DNA from: Atriophallophorus winterbourni
Taxonomy: Eukaryota > Platyhelminthes > Trematoda > Plagiorchiida > Microphallidae
DNA length: 64,000 nt
Assembly: GCA_013407085.1 (NCBI GenBank)
Contig: JACCGJ010000337.1
Span: forward strand, 62,001 to 126,000
Direction: 5' to 3'
How positions within the stretch are numbered: the stretch's first letter is position 1; the number at the start of each line of letters is the position of its first letter. Below are positions 1 to 14,200 of this stretch, in pieces. A program made the translations under genes and the position numbers. The notes below the pieces were generated by a model. It worked only from the letters and a program-made list of their open reading frames with translations, was not told the DNA's origin and did not search any database.

Positions 1-697
1 TAAGGCCTTCTTCCAGGTCAGCGATTGTCCACCTGAACACCGCCGCCAGCCTGGGCCAACCGACACACGCAGCGCGCGGAAGGGTAGGCGCTCATGCCTC
101 ATTCTCAAGACATGCCCTAGCTAGCGGAGACGGGAACGGTCGATTAGGTCTCGTAGCATCAGGCTGTCCACACCTAGAACACGGTGCCTCACTTCAACGT
201 TGCTAGTGCGGTGTTGCCACCACACTCGTGCAAGCCTCCGTAAACATCGATGTTCAAACACATCCAAGCGCCGGAGCTCCTCTGCGCGTACTGCCCAGCT
301 CTCGCACCCGTAAAGCAAGACCGACCTGACTGAGGCCAGGTAAACTCTCCCCTTGAGTCTCAAACTCACGTCAGACCGCTTCCAGAGATGACCTAGACTA
401 GTGAACGCGAAGCGAGCCCTCGCAATGCGAGAGCCGATCTCACTTTCCAGCCCTCCTCCCGCCGTGATGCAGCTACCAAGATAGGTGAACTGTTCCACAC
501 AGTCCAGACTGAGGTCATCGACCGTTAGAGTGGGCTGCAACCCCTCCCAATCTTGAAGAAGAACCTTACACTTAGTTGGAGCTAAGTGCAAACCGTACCT
601 AGACGCCTCCAATGCTAGCTGGTTCAGGGCATTCTGTAGGAACACCGGATCATCAGCAAGCAAAGCAATGCCATCGGCATAATTAAGCTGATGCTGT
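1..697 (-). mobile_element. RTE-like LINE, 3' part of reverse transcriptase ORF (5' truncated)
   Basis: On the minus strand the frame reads an RT palm followed by the C-terminal 'LGSCI...LKGRVYLASVRSVLLYGCESW...' block typical of RTE-like LINEs, then 'LGHVLRMR' close to the window edge. The catalytic YADD is present as YADG (about 676-690), so this copy is probably dead. The 5' end is truncated near 697, only about 60 bp from the donor of S28 exon 9, so the element lies in the following intron. The element runs off the left edge. Confidence 0.85.
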
Positions 698-757
698 CAA
701 GAGTCACAACGAAACGAATGTTCACAAAAACAATTGGAAAATTCCAGAATAACTCAC

Positions 758-822
758 ACCACCGGGCATCCAGGGGTCTAGATCACCGTTAACGAAGAGA
801 ATATTGCTGGCGGTCTTCCAGA
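758..822 (-). CDS. S28 peptidase exon 9 (catalytic Asp)
   Basis: Encodes [20 protein letters not shown] then GG. This is the 'SNI.F.NG.LDPW' motif, with the charge-relay Asp in LDPW. Acceptor ACAG at 823; donor GTGAGT at 757 gives phase 0. The His-bearing exon is not in the window. Confidence 0.9.
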
Positions 823-3800
823 CTGTATGAAAGGACGGGATATTGAAAAGGTGAGATTAGTGTGTTTTGGTGAATATAACCTCAGTATAAAACGAAAACA
901 CGAAAGGCAAATAATAATAATAATAATAACAGGAATAATAATACAAAGAGGTTCAGGACTTGTGGTTATTGAGGTATTAGCACAGTTCTTATTGGAATTC
1001 ACAACAAATTACCACACATTAAAAGGCATTCGCTGGTCAGTGTAAGACAAACTTTCAAGAGTGTTAAGAAAAACTAAAAATTATCTCATTGCCGAGCATT
1101 TGGACAAGCTCAACAACCTGGGGAGCTTAGTGATCGTGGTAAAAGGTTGTAGAAGGAAACAATGCTCAGATCAGACTGGTGTTTGCTAGGCATAAGCGCC
1201 TCCGAGAAAGATTTAGACTAAGATCTAAAAATCAGCATCCATCCACTGCAGGAAACGCAGTCATGGTTTACAGGAGCGAATGTTGGCCAGTACCAACAGT
1301 ACCAGTTGTTCAGTGGATAGAGAATTTTGACGTTCTTTGTTTGTGAGAGATTTCTCACATTTGTCGGCACCACCTCATTTGCAACTCCGATTTCAGGAAG
1401 CAATAACACAAGTCTTCCGACAGATATTAACGGCCGTCGTCTTTGTTGGTTTGGACACATGTTTCGTATGAATCGTGAACAGTTACCAAGTCGAGAGCCC
1501 TACACGAGGGCTGCGATGGACATGGAAAGGTTTTATAGCAAGCCTGGCTAAAGATTGCGTATGGTCAATGAATCGACATCAACAGAACGAACGCATAATT
1601 TCAATCGTGTATGAAGCAGACTCATACATGCAAAACAGAGAATGCCGTTTATCTCTTTCTTGACCTGTGTAAATATTACTATTGTGTTGAACGGCACCAT
1701 ATCTGTATCACATTCCACAATATATAAATATATATATTGATGATTGACTAGGAGTTTATTTTTACACGTTCGGGACAAGTCATATTGTAGCGATGTGGGG
1801 GTTGGGGAGAGAAACCGAAATTGCGTCAGGTCATCTCAGGTCAACAAGGCAGGTGGCACACATCTGGCCACTTATCACACGTCGGTCCAACATCAACCAC
1901 GTTACCCCCCCACCCCGCGTTGCACGCCCGCACATCGATGGTGTTTCGATTCATCCCTGAGGTCAATCCATCCAACGCTAATCGCGTTCATATTTGTGAC
2001 TACTCATCCGTGCCAAGTCCATCGAACCATTCACAAAGTTGATCACGACGGTCCATAATGGAAGCACTGGACTCGAGTTTCGCTCTTATTTGAGCTCATC
2101 AGCAGTGCATATCCTCCGCTTCGAGTGGGACTAGAACCCCCGACCATCGCCATTGTAGACCCATGCCTTGGGATACCGTCCACCGTTTGACCGATCGCAA
2201 TTAAGCGTTTATCAACTGTTCTCCAGACTTGCACATTTAAGTAGGTTTGTTTACCCGACCAGTCCAGAAGTAGTCAGCAACATCTGTTGTGGTCGCCCAA
2301 CGGAACAGATCTCCGTGTCAGGTCTTCCCATCGCATACAGTGTAAGCTAACACCGATTAGATCGGGTGGGCATAGTTGTTTGAGCGATATTTGAACAATA
2401 ATCGCGTTCACCATACAAGAGAAGGCGACCGGCCAAAGGCGTTTATTACGAACAAGACAAATAACAAAACACAAACAAACATTCACAACGACGAACCTTA
2501 GCGTGTCTGTCTGGCATGGATAAAACGATTTCTTCACAATCGAGCACTCCTGAAGCCCATGGCTACAGAAGGACGTACAGCGACTGGAACAGCCACAAAG
2601 CAGAGCTACAAAGTTCATTCCAAGTTTTTCCAGTATAGCCTACGAAGAACGTCGGAGGAATTGTAAACTTTCTCCCTTAAGTACGTCTTCTGCAATGAGA
2701 CCTGATGTTCAGATTTCATGCACTCACAGATCATTTGATCATCCATGCAGGAAAATCTTCCTCTTGTCCTCTCTTGTTAAGCACCGTGGACATGACCTCA
2801 TGCTATCGCGCAAAACCAGCCGATTAAGCTGCCTCAGCTATTTCTTACCAATTCGAATTACTAGATTTTGGAACGCACTACCTGCAGCAGTTGTGAATTC
2901 CCTATCCGATTCAATTTTTAAACAACGTTTGGACGCACATATAGAAGGCTATGTTTACTCTGTCTGACGTATTTTTTTGATCTTTTACCACTTCTAATGC
3001 GTTTATCACGTATGTGCAATCGTGCAGTACTTTGTGATGTGCGGCTAACACCGTGCTAAATGGGTTGGCCATCGGTAGTGAGCTGCATGGTGAAACAGGC
3101 TGGGGTCTCACTATCATCTCTATTTCCCCCCTCATATCTGTCTAGACCTGGGCAACCTGACAATAACTTAGCCCACGTACAGTCTCTGACTGTGCGGCAC
3201 TTTGCCTGGATCAGGATTGTGCTTTCATACCATACTTCGATCTGATTTGTCAGTCGATTTCGTGCCAACCGTTACAATAAAACGGTTCGTTATTTTGGCC
3301 ACAAAACTAAAGGCAAGTATGCGTGTACGTCGTTTCGTATTGACTTGTGATTTACACGGAATATACCGTATAATCAAGACAAGCATAAACGCCATATAGT
3401 GCACACTGGAAGAGTACATTCGTTATTACGAAAAGCATGTATTTGGTTTCTAATCAAAGAAGATGCAATGACTTGGAAATGCGAGAGGTGGGGACAACCT
3501 TTTAAACAGCTAAATCCTATTCGGGTGGAGTATTCTGACCTCTGTTGCAAACAGGGCGTCGATTATCGCTGAAAAATCGTTACCATCAATGAAGTCATTT
3601 TCTTTTTCTTCTTCGACTATCCTCGTTTCTTGATGGGATCCTTAGGCCCAGAAACGTGCAAGGGAAGAGAATCGGCTAGCAGGGATAACGGTGTTTCGGT
3701 TCGTACTTTCACGCACTAGTTGGTCTACGATTTGAAGTTGACGTCGATATTCACACACAGTTAAACGAATAGAAAAGACAGTAAGCCAAAAAACCGATTA

Positions 3801-6800
3801 CGCAGCCGCTGAGTGGGAAAAAGATCCCAAATATCCCTCACCATGTAAATCATTGAGATTGGTACGTTTTCAAATCTTTTCTTGATGAGATACTACTATG
3901 AAATACACTAATCCGTGGGGCAAAGATCAGTCGCTTTTTGTGTCATTTATAAAATCTAGCTTAATCGGTTTATAAGCGAGACGGTTGTAAATGTAAAAAC
4001 AAAAATGAATCCTATGTTGAATAAAAATTAGAAAATCGATACATTTTCACACACACCACAACCGGTTTCGCACAGTTTGCACGCATCAGGTAGGTACATT
4101 ACGATCCGCATACTTTGAGCATTGGAGAAGCAGTAAACAAGGTTTGAGCTTGTAAGCCCCCGTTGTGTATTTTTAACTCTCGTGCCTACATTCTTCTAGC
4201 ATACTATTGAGATTAGCGCGGATTTCAGCGAAACACACAAAAATGAATATCGATCCTAGGTGGACTCACTTTCTGGACCGAATTCGGTGGCAAGTTTATC
4301 AAAGTCCGGCGTGACACCCCAACGAGACTCGCAGTATTTGGTGACCGCGTCACTGGTCAAAGGCAACGAAGGAAACATGTCACGTTCGGTTGCGTTGGAG
4401 TTGTCGTGTAGTTTCATTTCTGTGCAGCTCTATGAAAAATCGGAAAGGTGCGTGAGCACTTTTTATCGTTTCTTTTAGTGCAGTTTCTTTTGCTCGATTT
4501 CGTGGCACCGAATTAAATTGATCAGTAACTCAATACAACCGGGGTGCCTGGATTACTACTCAAACTCGAGAAGACTCACGAATAGTAGAACCGATAAACA
4601 AATGAAAGATCCGACCAAATGAAACAGTAATGTGTGTTTTGAATCTGGCGCCTCAAGTTAATATTCAAAATATGTGACTAACGATGACATACGAGCAAAC
4701 AGCGGTACACATTTGAGTCGAACACTCGCCAAATTGGTCGGAGTTTTGTTTACTAACATGATACCTATATGTATGTATGAAAGCACAAGCCTGATCCAGG
4801 CAAAGTGCCGCACAGTCAGAGACTGTATGTGGGCTAAGATACTGTCAGGTTGCCCAGGTCTAGACAGATATGAGGGGGAAATAAAATAGAAATGAGAGTG
4901 AGACTCCAGCGTGTTTCAGCATGCAGCTCACTACCTCTGGCCAATTAATTTAGCACGATGTTAGCCGCACAGCACAGAAATGCTGCACTATTGCACATCC
5001 GTACATGATACCTGTAGCAAATGCGAGCTAATTATCACAGGGAGGGGAATAAATACACAGAATTAGTTGAAGTCCTTCGTATAAAGCGGCTAAGGTTTAT
5101 AACCACGAAGCAGCATAACATACATGACCCAATATGAACTAGATACTTTATTACGAAGTGAACACCGGGCCGTTAGTTTGAATGACGGAGGAAGCATACG
5201 GTGTTTCTGCATGCAGCTCACTACTGGTGGCAAATGAATTGAGCACGATTTAGATGCATAGCAGAGAAGTACTGCGCGATTGCGCCATATTAGTCAGTGT
5301 AAGTGAGACAGGGTAACTATCAACTGTGTGCGTTATTTACAGCCGATCGACGAAAATTACGTGAAGTATGTAATAAGAAACGAAACCAGTTCCATCTAAT
5401 GCTTTTTCATGACAGGACAAATTGTGGATTGCAGCAGATAGCTGCCCATAGAGATTAATGGCATTACTCAGCCGTGATTAGATGAAGATAGGTGTGGAAA
5501 ACAGTCGATCCATAGTGAGGTTTCGCTTACAGCGCTTTAACGATGACGATAATGCTGAGATAGGAAATTATGGTTTGCATTAGCCTAACCAAAGCGAGAA
5601 CACCTACAAATGTACGGATGTGCACTACTGCCAGTAAAAGCATGCAAACGTGAATGAAGGTTATGAGAGCACAAGCCTGATCCAGGCAAAGTGCGCACAA
5701 TCAGAGACTGCACGTGGGCTAAGATACTGTCAGGTTGCCCAGGCCTAGACCGATATGAGGAAGAAAGAAGAACAGGAAATTTTCTTTTTCCTGCTAACGT
5801 GAATACCATGGGGAAAGAGCTGCACGGGAGAACGCATCATCATTGACAGCATTACACCGGTAACAAGTACCAAATGCTTAACTGCCATGCAACCATGACA
5901 TTGTAAAAAAGTCCAAAAGATGTGGGGAAGGGTGGGACTTAAACAGTTACTGAACCTATAAAAGATTAGGCACAGACACATCTCGAATCAAACATTCGCG
6001 CAAGCAAGTGTTGTGAACGAGTAGAGCGACATCGGCATGACAGCTTCTTTCGGCTTTCACTGCCACGCAACATAACAAGCTTTCTCATCTCCTTGACTCC
6101 AACCGGGGAGAGAGGGTCGCACCAACCGCAGCTAGTTTAGCAGTCAAAGCCTTTATGTGCTTGAGCCAAGTCAGAGTGATTCCGAGTTAGGAGTTGCAAA
6201 CAAAACCGCGTTAGGAAAACGATGATTTTCCAATCGCAATACGTGGCCTAACCAGCGAAGTCTATGCACGTTAACTTGTTTTTCGACATCTAAGTCACTA
6301 CCAAAGATTCTATTACGGATAGTTGGGTTACGTATCCGATGGTGCCAAGTAACTTCAATGTACTCCAAATGTAGAAGATCTGCAGACGTCTTATTTTTTC
6401 CTTCCCAAGTGTCCAGGTTTCACATCCGTACACTAAAAGCGTGCGTACTGTGGCCTTATAGACTCTACCCTTGAGCTTTAGAGACAAACCTCTTTGACGC
6501 CACAGATGACTCCTGTTACAAAAAGCTACCGTAGCTCTGGAAATGCGAGCTGAGATCTCCTTATTTAAACAAGCGTTGCTAGTAATGCAACTACCCAAAT
6601 AGGTAAAACAGTCGTAAGTTCCTCATCATGGAGGCTTAGTGCTGTTTCGGTCGCATCAATATCCGGTAACAGAACTTTGCCCTAGGAGGGTACAAAGCGC
6701 ATACCGAAGGATGGTTGGTCTAAAGTAGACTGATAATCGGTATAGGAATTGAACAGTAAGACTACGTTGTCAACATAGTCTAAATCAAGGTTTTTTATCG

Positions 6801-9800
6801 CGGCTTATCTGAATGCCCGGTGTCGGTACGCAATACATGCATCGATTATAGCGTTAATTACGTAATTGAATAGAAATGGAGAAACCGGACACCACTAACC
6901 GTAGGAAATATGGCTGAAAGGCTATTGTACACCTTAACGCCCCCAGAACTTTGGTAATAAAGCATCCGAAATATGTTTTTACGTACTTTTGCGGGACACC
7001 ATCGAATAATAAGTTAGTAAATAATGCGAACCTATCAACCGGATCAAAATCACCATTAAAATAAAGAAAGATCGCTTTAAGCATGGCGATGTTCTAGGGC
7101 TTGCCGAAAAGTGAATATGCGATCGACACATCCTTTACCAGGACGAAATTCTGCTTGGTGTTCACTAATCAGTGATTCCGTGTAATGTAAGACATACGGA
7201 AGCAAGAATCTGGGTAATGACAGGCGTAAAGCTGATTACCCGGTGGTTAGAGCATGAAGTTCACACATTTTTGTTGAAAATACGTATGATTAGAGATTCT
7301 CCCCAACAGTGGGGAATAATGTCCGTGTTCCATACATGACGACAAAGCTCAACTACAGTGCTTAATAAAATATCGCAACCCATTTTGAACAGAACCGGGG
7401 CCAATCCATCAGGACCAGCAGCCTTGAATCTTTTCATTGATTCAATGCTGAGCTTGATTTTTGTTTCGATCGGAGGCGATAAATGAAATAAAGGGGAATG
7501 GACCATATGCTGTTGGCCAGCTAAATTGCTCATGAAAATGCTCCGTCCAACGAGACAAGCGGTGCTCTGTGTTAGTGATTAGGGCACCAATGGAATGAGA
7601 AGCTGTAGATTGAATTAGGTGAAACAGTTTTCGGACGTTACTGGAATTGCTGGCTTCCTTCATTTGCTCAACGTTTTGCAGTCACTACGCTTCCCTATCT
7701 GATGGAATGCTACACTTGAGGTTATTTCTGACGCGTATTCGGTCTGCGTTATGCTGCAAACCAGAAGGAATCCTTCGACTTTCTTCTAATAACAGAATGG
7801 TAGTCTGAGAGATCCAGCGGGAACTTCTGTTATAGGCGGAACTACCACACACCGACTCCGCAGCACCGTGCATTACAGTAGAAATAGCATTCTACTTCTG
7901 TATAATATTTTGGGACACCGTGGTGGGAAGATTATAAACTAAACCGCTGTGATAGACTTGCTGAATTGTAGGATCCGAAAGCTTCTGGATAGTTATGCGA
8001 TTAAAGATGACTGTCTTCGGAAGGAGCGGGTGATCAGAATCCATGCTAGTGTTCCAGAAAGAGCGACAGTCCTCAATGCAGCCTCTCCATCTAGCGCTTA
8101 CTGCGAGATGGCCAATTTATGTCCATGGCTGATCACCATTAGTAGCACACTATCGCTTTTTATGTCTAAACGAAGTGCTACCAATAAATAGTCTGTGTTG
8201 TGCACATAGGTGAAAAAAGTGTTCCGAAATATCTGTCCACTGAGCATCGAGACTGAATGAACCGCCGAGTTGTGACTCAGTAACATCAAGACGACGAAAT
8301 TGGGCATTCATATCCCCAGCAAGAATAATGAATAATCAGAAATCTTAGTGTACCGTAAGGGTAAACAGAGTTGGTCGTCGAAGATATATTTACTGTCATC
8401 TGAGCATGAGTGGCTACTACGAACAAGCAGCGCTTACCGTGGGTTCGGGAGGTAGTGTTGATAGAAGTGGGAGGTCGGACGGAGAGAACGCGAAGCAATC
8501 CTACTACCAATATAGCTAGGTTCACTATATTTGGGGCCCAGGGAAACCTCATAATACTTCAGCCTGTGTTGCCATCAACATATCACAGGTTGCATGAATA
8601 TAGGTATGTGATGTAATACATACGTACGCGGTAACTGGTAAGTCAAAATGTTATAACTATCGAAAATCTGATAAGATTACAGACTTCTTACTTGTCCATT
8701 TGCGAAACGTGCTGATTACGGAAGCTGAACTTTGAACAGAGACGTGAAGTTTAGCGTGTTAATCTTAACAAAAAACCACGAGATCAAGGAGCAATGTAGG
8801 TTGAAAGCGTCACTTAAGTGAACCTTATTTTCAAGTTCAAAGTTCCACAGAAAAACACAGGTAACCTTTGTACTGCGTGTAAAATGCTTTGAGATGAATC
8901 AATTCGAGAAGTACGGAAATTACATTACAGCAGCCAAACCGAATGAAAAATGCACAGAGTGTGGCGAACAGTGATTAATTCCAGCGGGTCTTCCCAGCAA
9001 TGATATGTCGCAATGATCGGGCGATAAGTAAGAGTGGCCTAACCAAGCTTTATTGTGCATGGGGTGATGTGATGTGAAAGCACAAGCCTGATCCAGGCAA
9101 AGTGCCGCACAGTCAGAGACTGCACGTGGGCTGAGATACTGTTAGGTTGCCCAAGCCTAGACAGATATGACAAAAGAAATAGAAAGAAAATAGAAACGGT
9201 AGTGAGACTCCAGCGTGTTTCAGCTGCACGATTGCACATCCGTGATTGGTGGAAAGAATGATATTCGTGAATAAATGAAACTCAAGTAGTGTTGGAATTA
9301 ATCTATGGTCCGCGACGACAATTAGAGTCCCGAGTGCTACGTAGAGGGCGTGAAGTGTACTATGGTACCAATTAAGAGCTCTCGGATGATACACAACACT
9401 GGAAGCGCCAAAAGCAATCGTATCCCATCAGAATTTGTATAGCAGAAAAATTGCACGAAAACCGTTCAACCGGAAACGGGAGCAGATGGAGCGCATCGGC
9501 AGGGAATGAACGTAAGCTATTCGAGCCAGGTCTCGAAGGAAACTGTTGGGCGCGATATCACATAGCAAACCACATCGAAGCGACAACCCGTATAGACAAA
9601 CTAGAGATGTCCCCGATACTCAGTTGAATCGCATATAAATGATCCGTGTGTGAATCATTGCTTAACCAAGGGGCGTTCTCTTGACTTGTGAGTGTGGTTG
9701 ACGGTTGATGCAATTTCCAGCGAGGGGAATGGTAACGCACTAGACGGCTGGAGAGAAAACGAGGTGTGATTTGACCATTGTTGGATCGAATGTCCCCTAG

Positions 9801-11011
9801 ATGGGACCCGAAAAGGTAATAAACTCTAGGACTGCCTGGCCTCCATGGACCAAATATAATTCCTTCAACCGATGACATTTACTTGTGAAAATCAAAAATA
9901 TTCTACAAAGACCCAGATAATACCTGGAAATCCCACGCCAACGAATCATTTCCGAGGCCGCATCCAGTGATATCGGCACACTCGATGTACTGATTCTTGA
10001 AATCGAAGCATTGCGTTACTAAAATGGAGAATACATGAACGAAAGATCAGTTTAACTTATAAGAATAGGAAACCTGTAGCAAGTATTGAATATTATATTA
10101 ACCAGATAAAACAGATGGACTTGAACTGCTAAAAATGTCTATAAAAAGGAGCCAGGCAAAATAGGATGATATGCCTAGACCTCGAACAAAAACGTGCATT
10201 TAGTCGAATAGTAGAGCGAGATCAGCGACATTTTTATATGGAAAATGAATTGATGGGAAGGTTACATATTTTGCAACAATGCTGATCAATAGAAACAACA
10301 AGATAGGTGAAAAAGCCTCATTTGTGTGCATTTCCATCACACATACCACGACGAGTTTCGTGCTGTTTGCGCTCATTAAGTAGGGACAGTACGATCAGGA
10401 TCCCTTGGGTTGAACCCAAGGGCTTGATCAAATAATCCTAATTTGCATGCCGTTCAATCAGATACACACACACGTGATCGAACAGGTTAGTCGTGCCAAC
10501 CTTAACCAGCAGTGGCTTACAAGCTCAACTTCTGTAACCTAGATGCAGTTATAAATAAAAGTTGACAGTAGTAGTAGTAGTGTATACATGAAAGACACCG
10601 AGAATAAAATAAAATTAAACTAAATCAGCGCAGATGACAAAAAATCACAAGCAATAATATAAAAAGGTGGACGCGTTCAAATATGCAGCGAAAACCACGC
10701 AACATCAAACGTCTTCAATAATGAGTCACAAGAGGGCTTGCGCTAGTTCTAATAAGTACTATGTAAGAAATTTAATGCTCGCTCATGGTTTATCGGACTA
10801 GCATACCTGCTAGGGTGGCAGAGGCGATACCCTAAAAAAGGAATCTCACATGAACGTCGTATTAAAATTCTTAGCCAGAGTTTACAGTTGCGGCTGCGGG
10901 AATAAGCTCATAGAGTGTACTCGGGCTCTCAGTGGCTTCTCCAAGAAAAGATCAAACGTGAGCGACAGCAGCACAACGTGTTGGGAACAGCATCTATCTA
11001 TCTATCTAATA

Positions 11012-11072
<61 letters not shown>

Positions 11073-11099
11073 ATAATATATCTATCTATCTATCCATCC

Positions 11100-11150
<51 letters not shown>

Positions 11151-11169
11151 CATCCATCTATCTATCTAG

Positions 11170-11201
<32 letters not shown>

Positions 11202-14200
11202 TATACGCTGTTTTATTGATTTAACAAAGGAATTTAATTGTTAGCATGGAGAAATTATCAAGACTCTGCAATTTCTAGGCTGCTCATTTAAACACACCTA
11301 AATTTGTTGTCTTTCCAACAGCAAATTAGGGGTTCATTTCAATTTAACGGTTGTAAATCAGACACATGAAATACGCTGAGGCGTTCGTGCCCACATGCTA
11401 ATCGGCATTTCTTTTGCTCAGCTGCTGAAGCACGCTTTCAAGACGAGAAAAAAGGTATTTATCTACGCACGCATTATGACAGCAAGCTCTTATATTTGAA
11501 TCGTTTGAAAGCACACACCAAGGTAATGGATGTGGTAATCTGTGACCTGTTGTTTATCGACGATACAGCCATCATTGCTCGCCATCAAAACAACTTTAGT
11601 CAGTAATGCCTCAGCACGCAGTCTTTGAGAAGGTAATCAGCGTGAACGAGACTATACTGTTTGGCAAGGGTTCCGTGTCGTCTCAGATAACCACTTTTGA
11701 AAACTGTCAGCTTAAACAAGTATATAACTTTGCGTGTCGCGATTCACATATTGTGGTTAACCTCTCGCTAGATTAAACAGCCGGGTGGCAGGGCAACCGG
11801 TATAGAGCGGATGCGTAGTAAATGGCTTACAGTACAAAAGCCAAACCTGTCTCACCCAAGAAAGACACGAACGGAATCGGAATGTTTTCCATTTACGGAT
11901 AATCCGTCGTGTCTTGAACAGAATGTGGATGGACAGAGTAACAAACACCGAAGAACTCTCTGAAACTGTTCTACAGACCATGTTCACTTTAATGCGACAA
12001 AGTCAAGACTACGGTACAAAAACATTTGTAAAGGAGACAAATGTTTTGGACATTAACCCCACTCGCCGAGAGGAACTTGCTCAAGAGTTCACTTTGGAGA
12101 TAGAGTGTGAAGCTCTAACTTCAAGCAGGTGCTACTTGCGACTGCTGAACGGATATTACACCGAAAGCATGCTAGCGCAGCTGTTTATCACTGCAAACGT
12201 TTTGGGAGAATGAAATAAACATGCGCTTTTGATTTAAATCTACGTTCGACATCAACAAACAGAGGTCAACAGCAGCATGTTCCTATTGTTCCAGAACTAG
12301 CAATATGGAACAATGAGACATTGGATGACACAAGTACGTCTGCTACACTTCTTTAGCTAAACAAAACGTTGTCATTGATACAGTTTACTGTCATTCATAT
12401 AACAGGATATTAGTTTACTTAAATCTTGCTAGGAGCAAGTTGCATTACATGAACATGATAAGATTGGTATGAAAGCACCAGCCTGATCCAGGCAAGGTGC
12501 CGCACAGTCAGAGACTGCACGTGGGCTAAGGTACTGTCAGGTTGCCCAGGCCTAGACAGATATGAGGGGGGAAATAGAAATAGTAGTGAGACTCCAGCGT
12601 ATTTCAGCATGCAGCTCACTACCGTTGGCCAATCAATTTAGCACGATGTTAGCCGAACAGCACAGAATGCTGCACAATTGCACATCCGTGCTGAATTAGT
12701 TTGACACCGATGGTGATCTGCATGCGTAAACATGCTGGAGTGCCACTTTATAACAGTTAAGATCTGAGCAACTTGACAGTAACTTAACCCACGCGCAGTT
12801 TGTGACTGCAGCATTTTCCCTGGATCAGGCTTGTAATTTCATCTATCTATCTATTCTGACAGTAACCAATATAGTTGAGATATTTTAAAGTTGTGCTGCT
12901 AGGCTTACAATAAATCTTCATCCTGCAGGCATTCTACATAAAAGGAACAAGTGTGGAACGAGAAAACAAGCATATAATTTCTCAGCACCAGAAAATGACA
13001 TACCCCCGGAATCGTTGTAAAACACGCCAATCGCTTCGCGCAATGCAGTGATTGCATCGGGGGCTGCCAAAGCTCTTTCGCAAGATACATTGACTGGATA
13101 AGCTGGCAACGGAGCCATGAAGCTGGTTCTGTACGGATAATCCATCATTGCCATCATGACAAATGCGTTTCTAGTCCATTTCATCATCCATTGAAAATCA
13201 GAAATTGTCTGAATTGGCAGGCAGATGTGAAGCTTCTGTGATAAGGAGAACCATTCTGAAACGACAAAAGAGGAAGAGGTGATAGACAAGGAATATAACA
13301 TCCTTATGTCATCTCAGAAAGCCCGCAGTCCGGCAGACTGTTAGTGGGTTGCAGAGATTTCATAGAAGATGAGGATGCGATACTGACTGTACGACATCGG
13401 ATGCAGAACATGAACGAGAGAAAACAGTGAAATACGGTAGTACCTGTGCTGAGTAGAGGGTTACTACGTCAGTTAAAACACACGTACAAACATGGTCTCA
13501 CAGTGTCATAATTATCGCTACGAGCAAGCATGGTCTTATCACAGGTCGGTAAAAATTTGAATCGCTAACATGTTGCAACTACCAAAATTATCGTTGGTGT
13601 TGACACTGGAATACATTGGGTCGGCGAAGAACTTTTACGTTATTAAATGATATGGTATGAAAGGACAAGCCTGATCCAGGCAAAGTGCCGCACAGTCAGA
13701 GACTGCACGTGGGCGATAGTACTGTCAGGTTGCCAAGGCCTAGACAGATATGAAAAATAGAGAATAAAGATGGTAGTGAGACTCCAGCGTGTTTCAGCAT
13801 GCAGCTCACTACCCGTGGCCAAACAATTTAGCACGATGTTAGCCGCATAGCACAGAAATGCTGCACGATTGCACATCCGTACACACTTTTAAGTTATATG
13901 ACTACATTAGTTCGTCAAAAGCAGCAGGGCCAGCCCGACGGCAGAACACGATACACATGCTTGGCGTATACGTTAAGAACGAAAAGTATAGCTGTCAGAA
14001 TAAACTGTGTTACTCGTCATTCCCAAGTTGACCGTGAGATTTAGAACGGAAGCGTTTGTGCAACGCCAACTGCTTGACGTGCCGTCAAGTAAAAATTCAA
14101 ATGGTTGATGCGATTTATCAATTAAAAGATTATAAAAATCCACGTGCACGTCCACATCCGATTCTATGCTGTGCGGCCAACATCGTGCTAAATTGATTGG

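Noticed and set aside
2695..2967. 90-codon plus-strand ORF as a host gene
   Set aside because: The same protein block occurs at 18,549-18,812 within a LINE, so it is a retroelement C-terminus.
9558..9878. 106-codon minus-strand ORF directly after S28 exon 7
   Set aside because: It has no family resemblance, and exon 7 joins in phase to exon 8 at 4,429, so this is intron.
10850..11224. 124-codon plus-strand ORF rich in Ile-Tyr-Leu-Ser
   Set aside because: It is the translation of the (TATC)n microsatellite and has no independent support.
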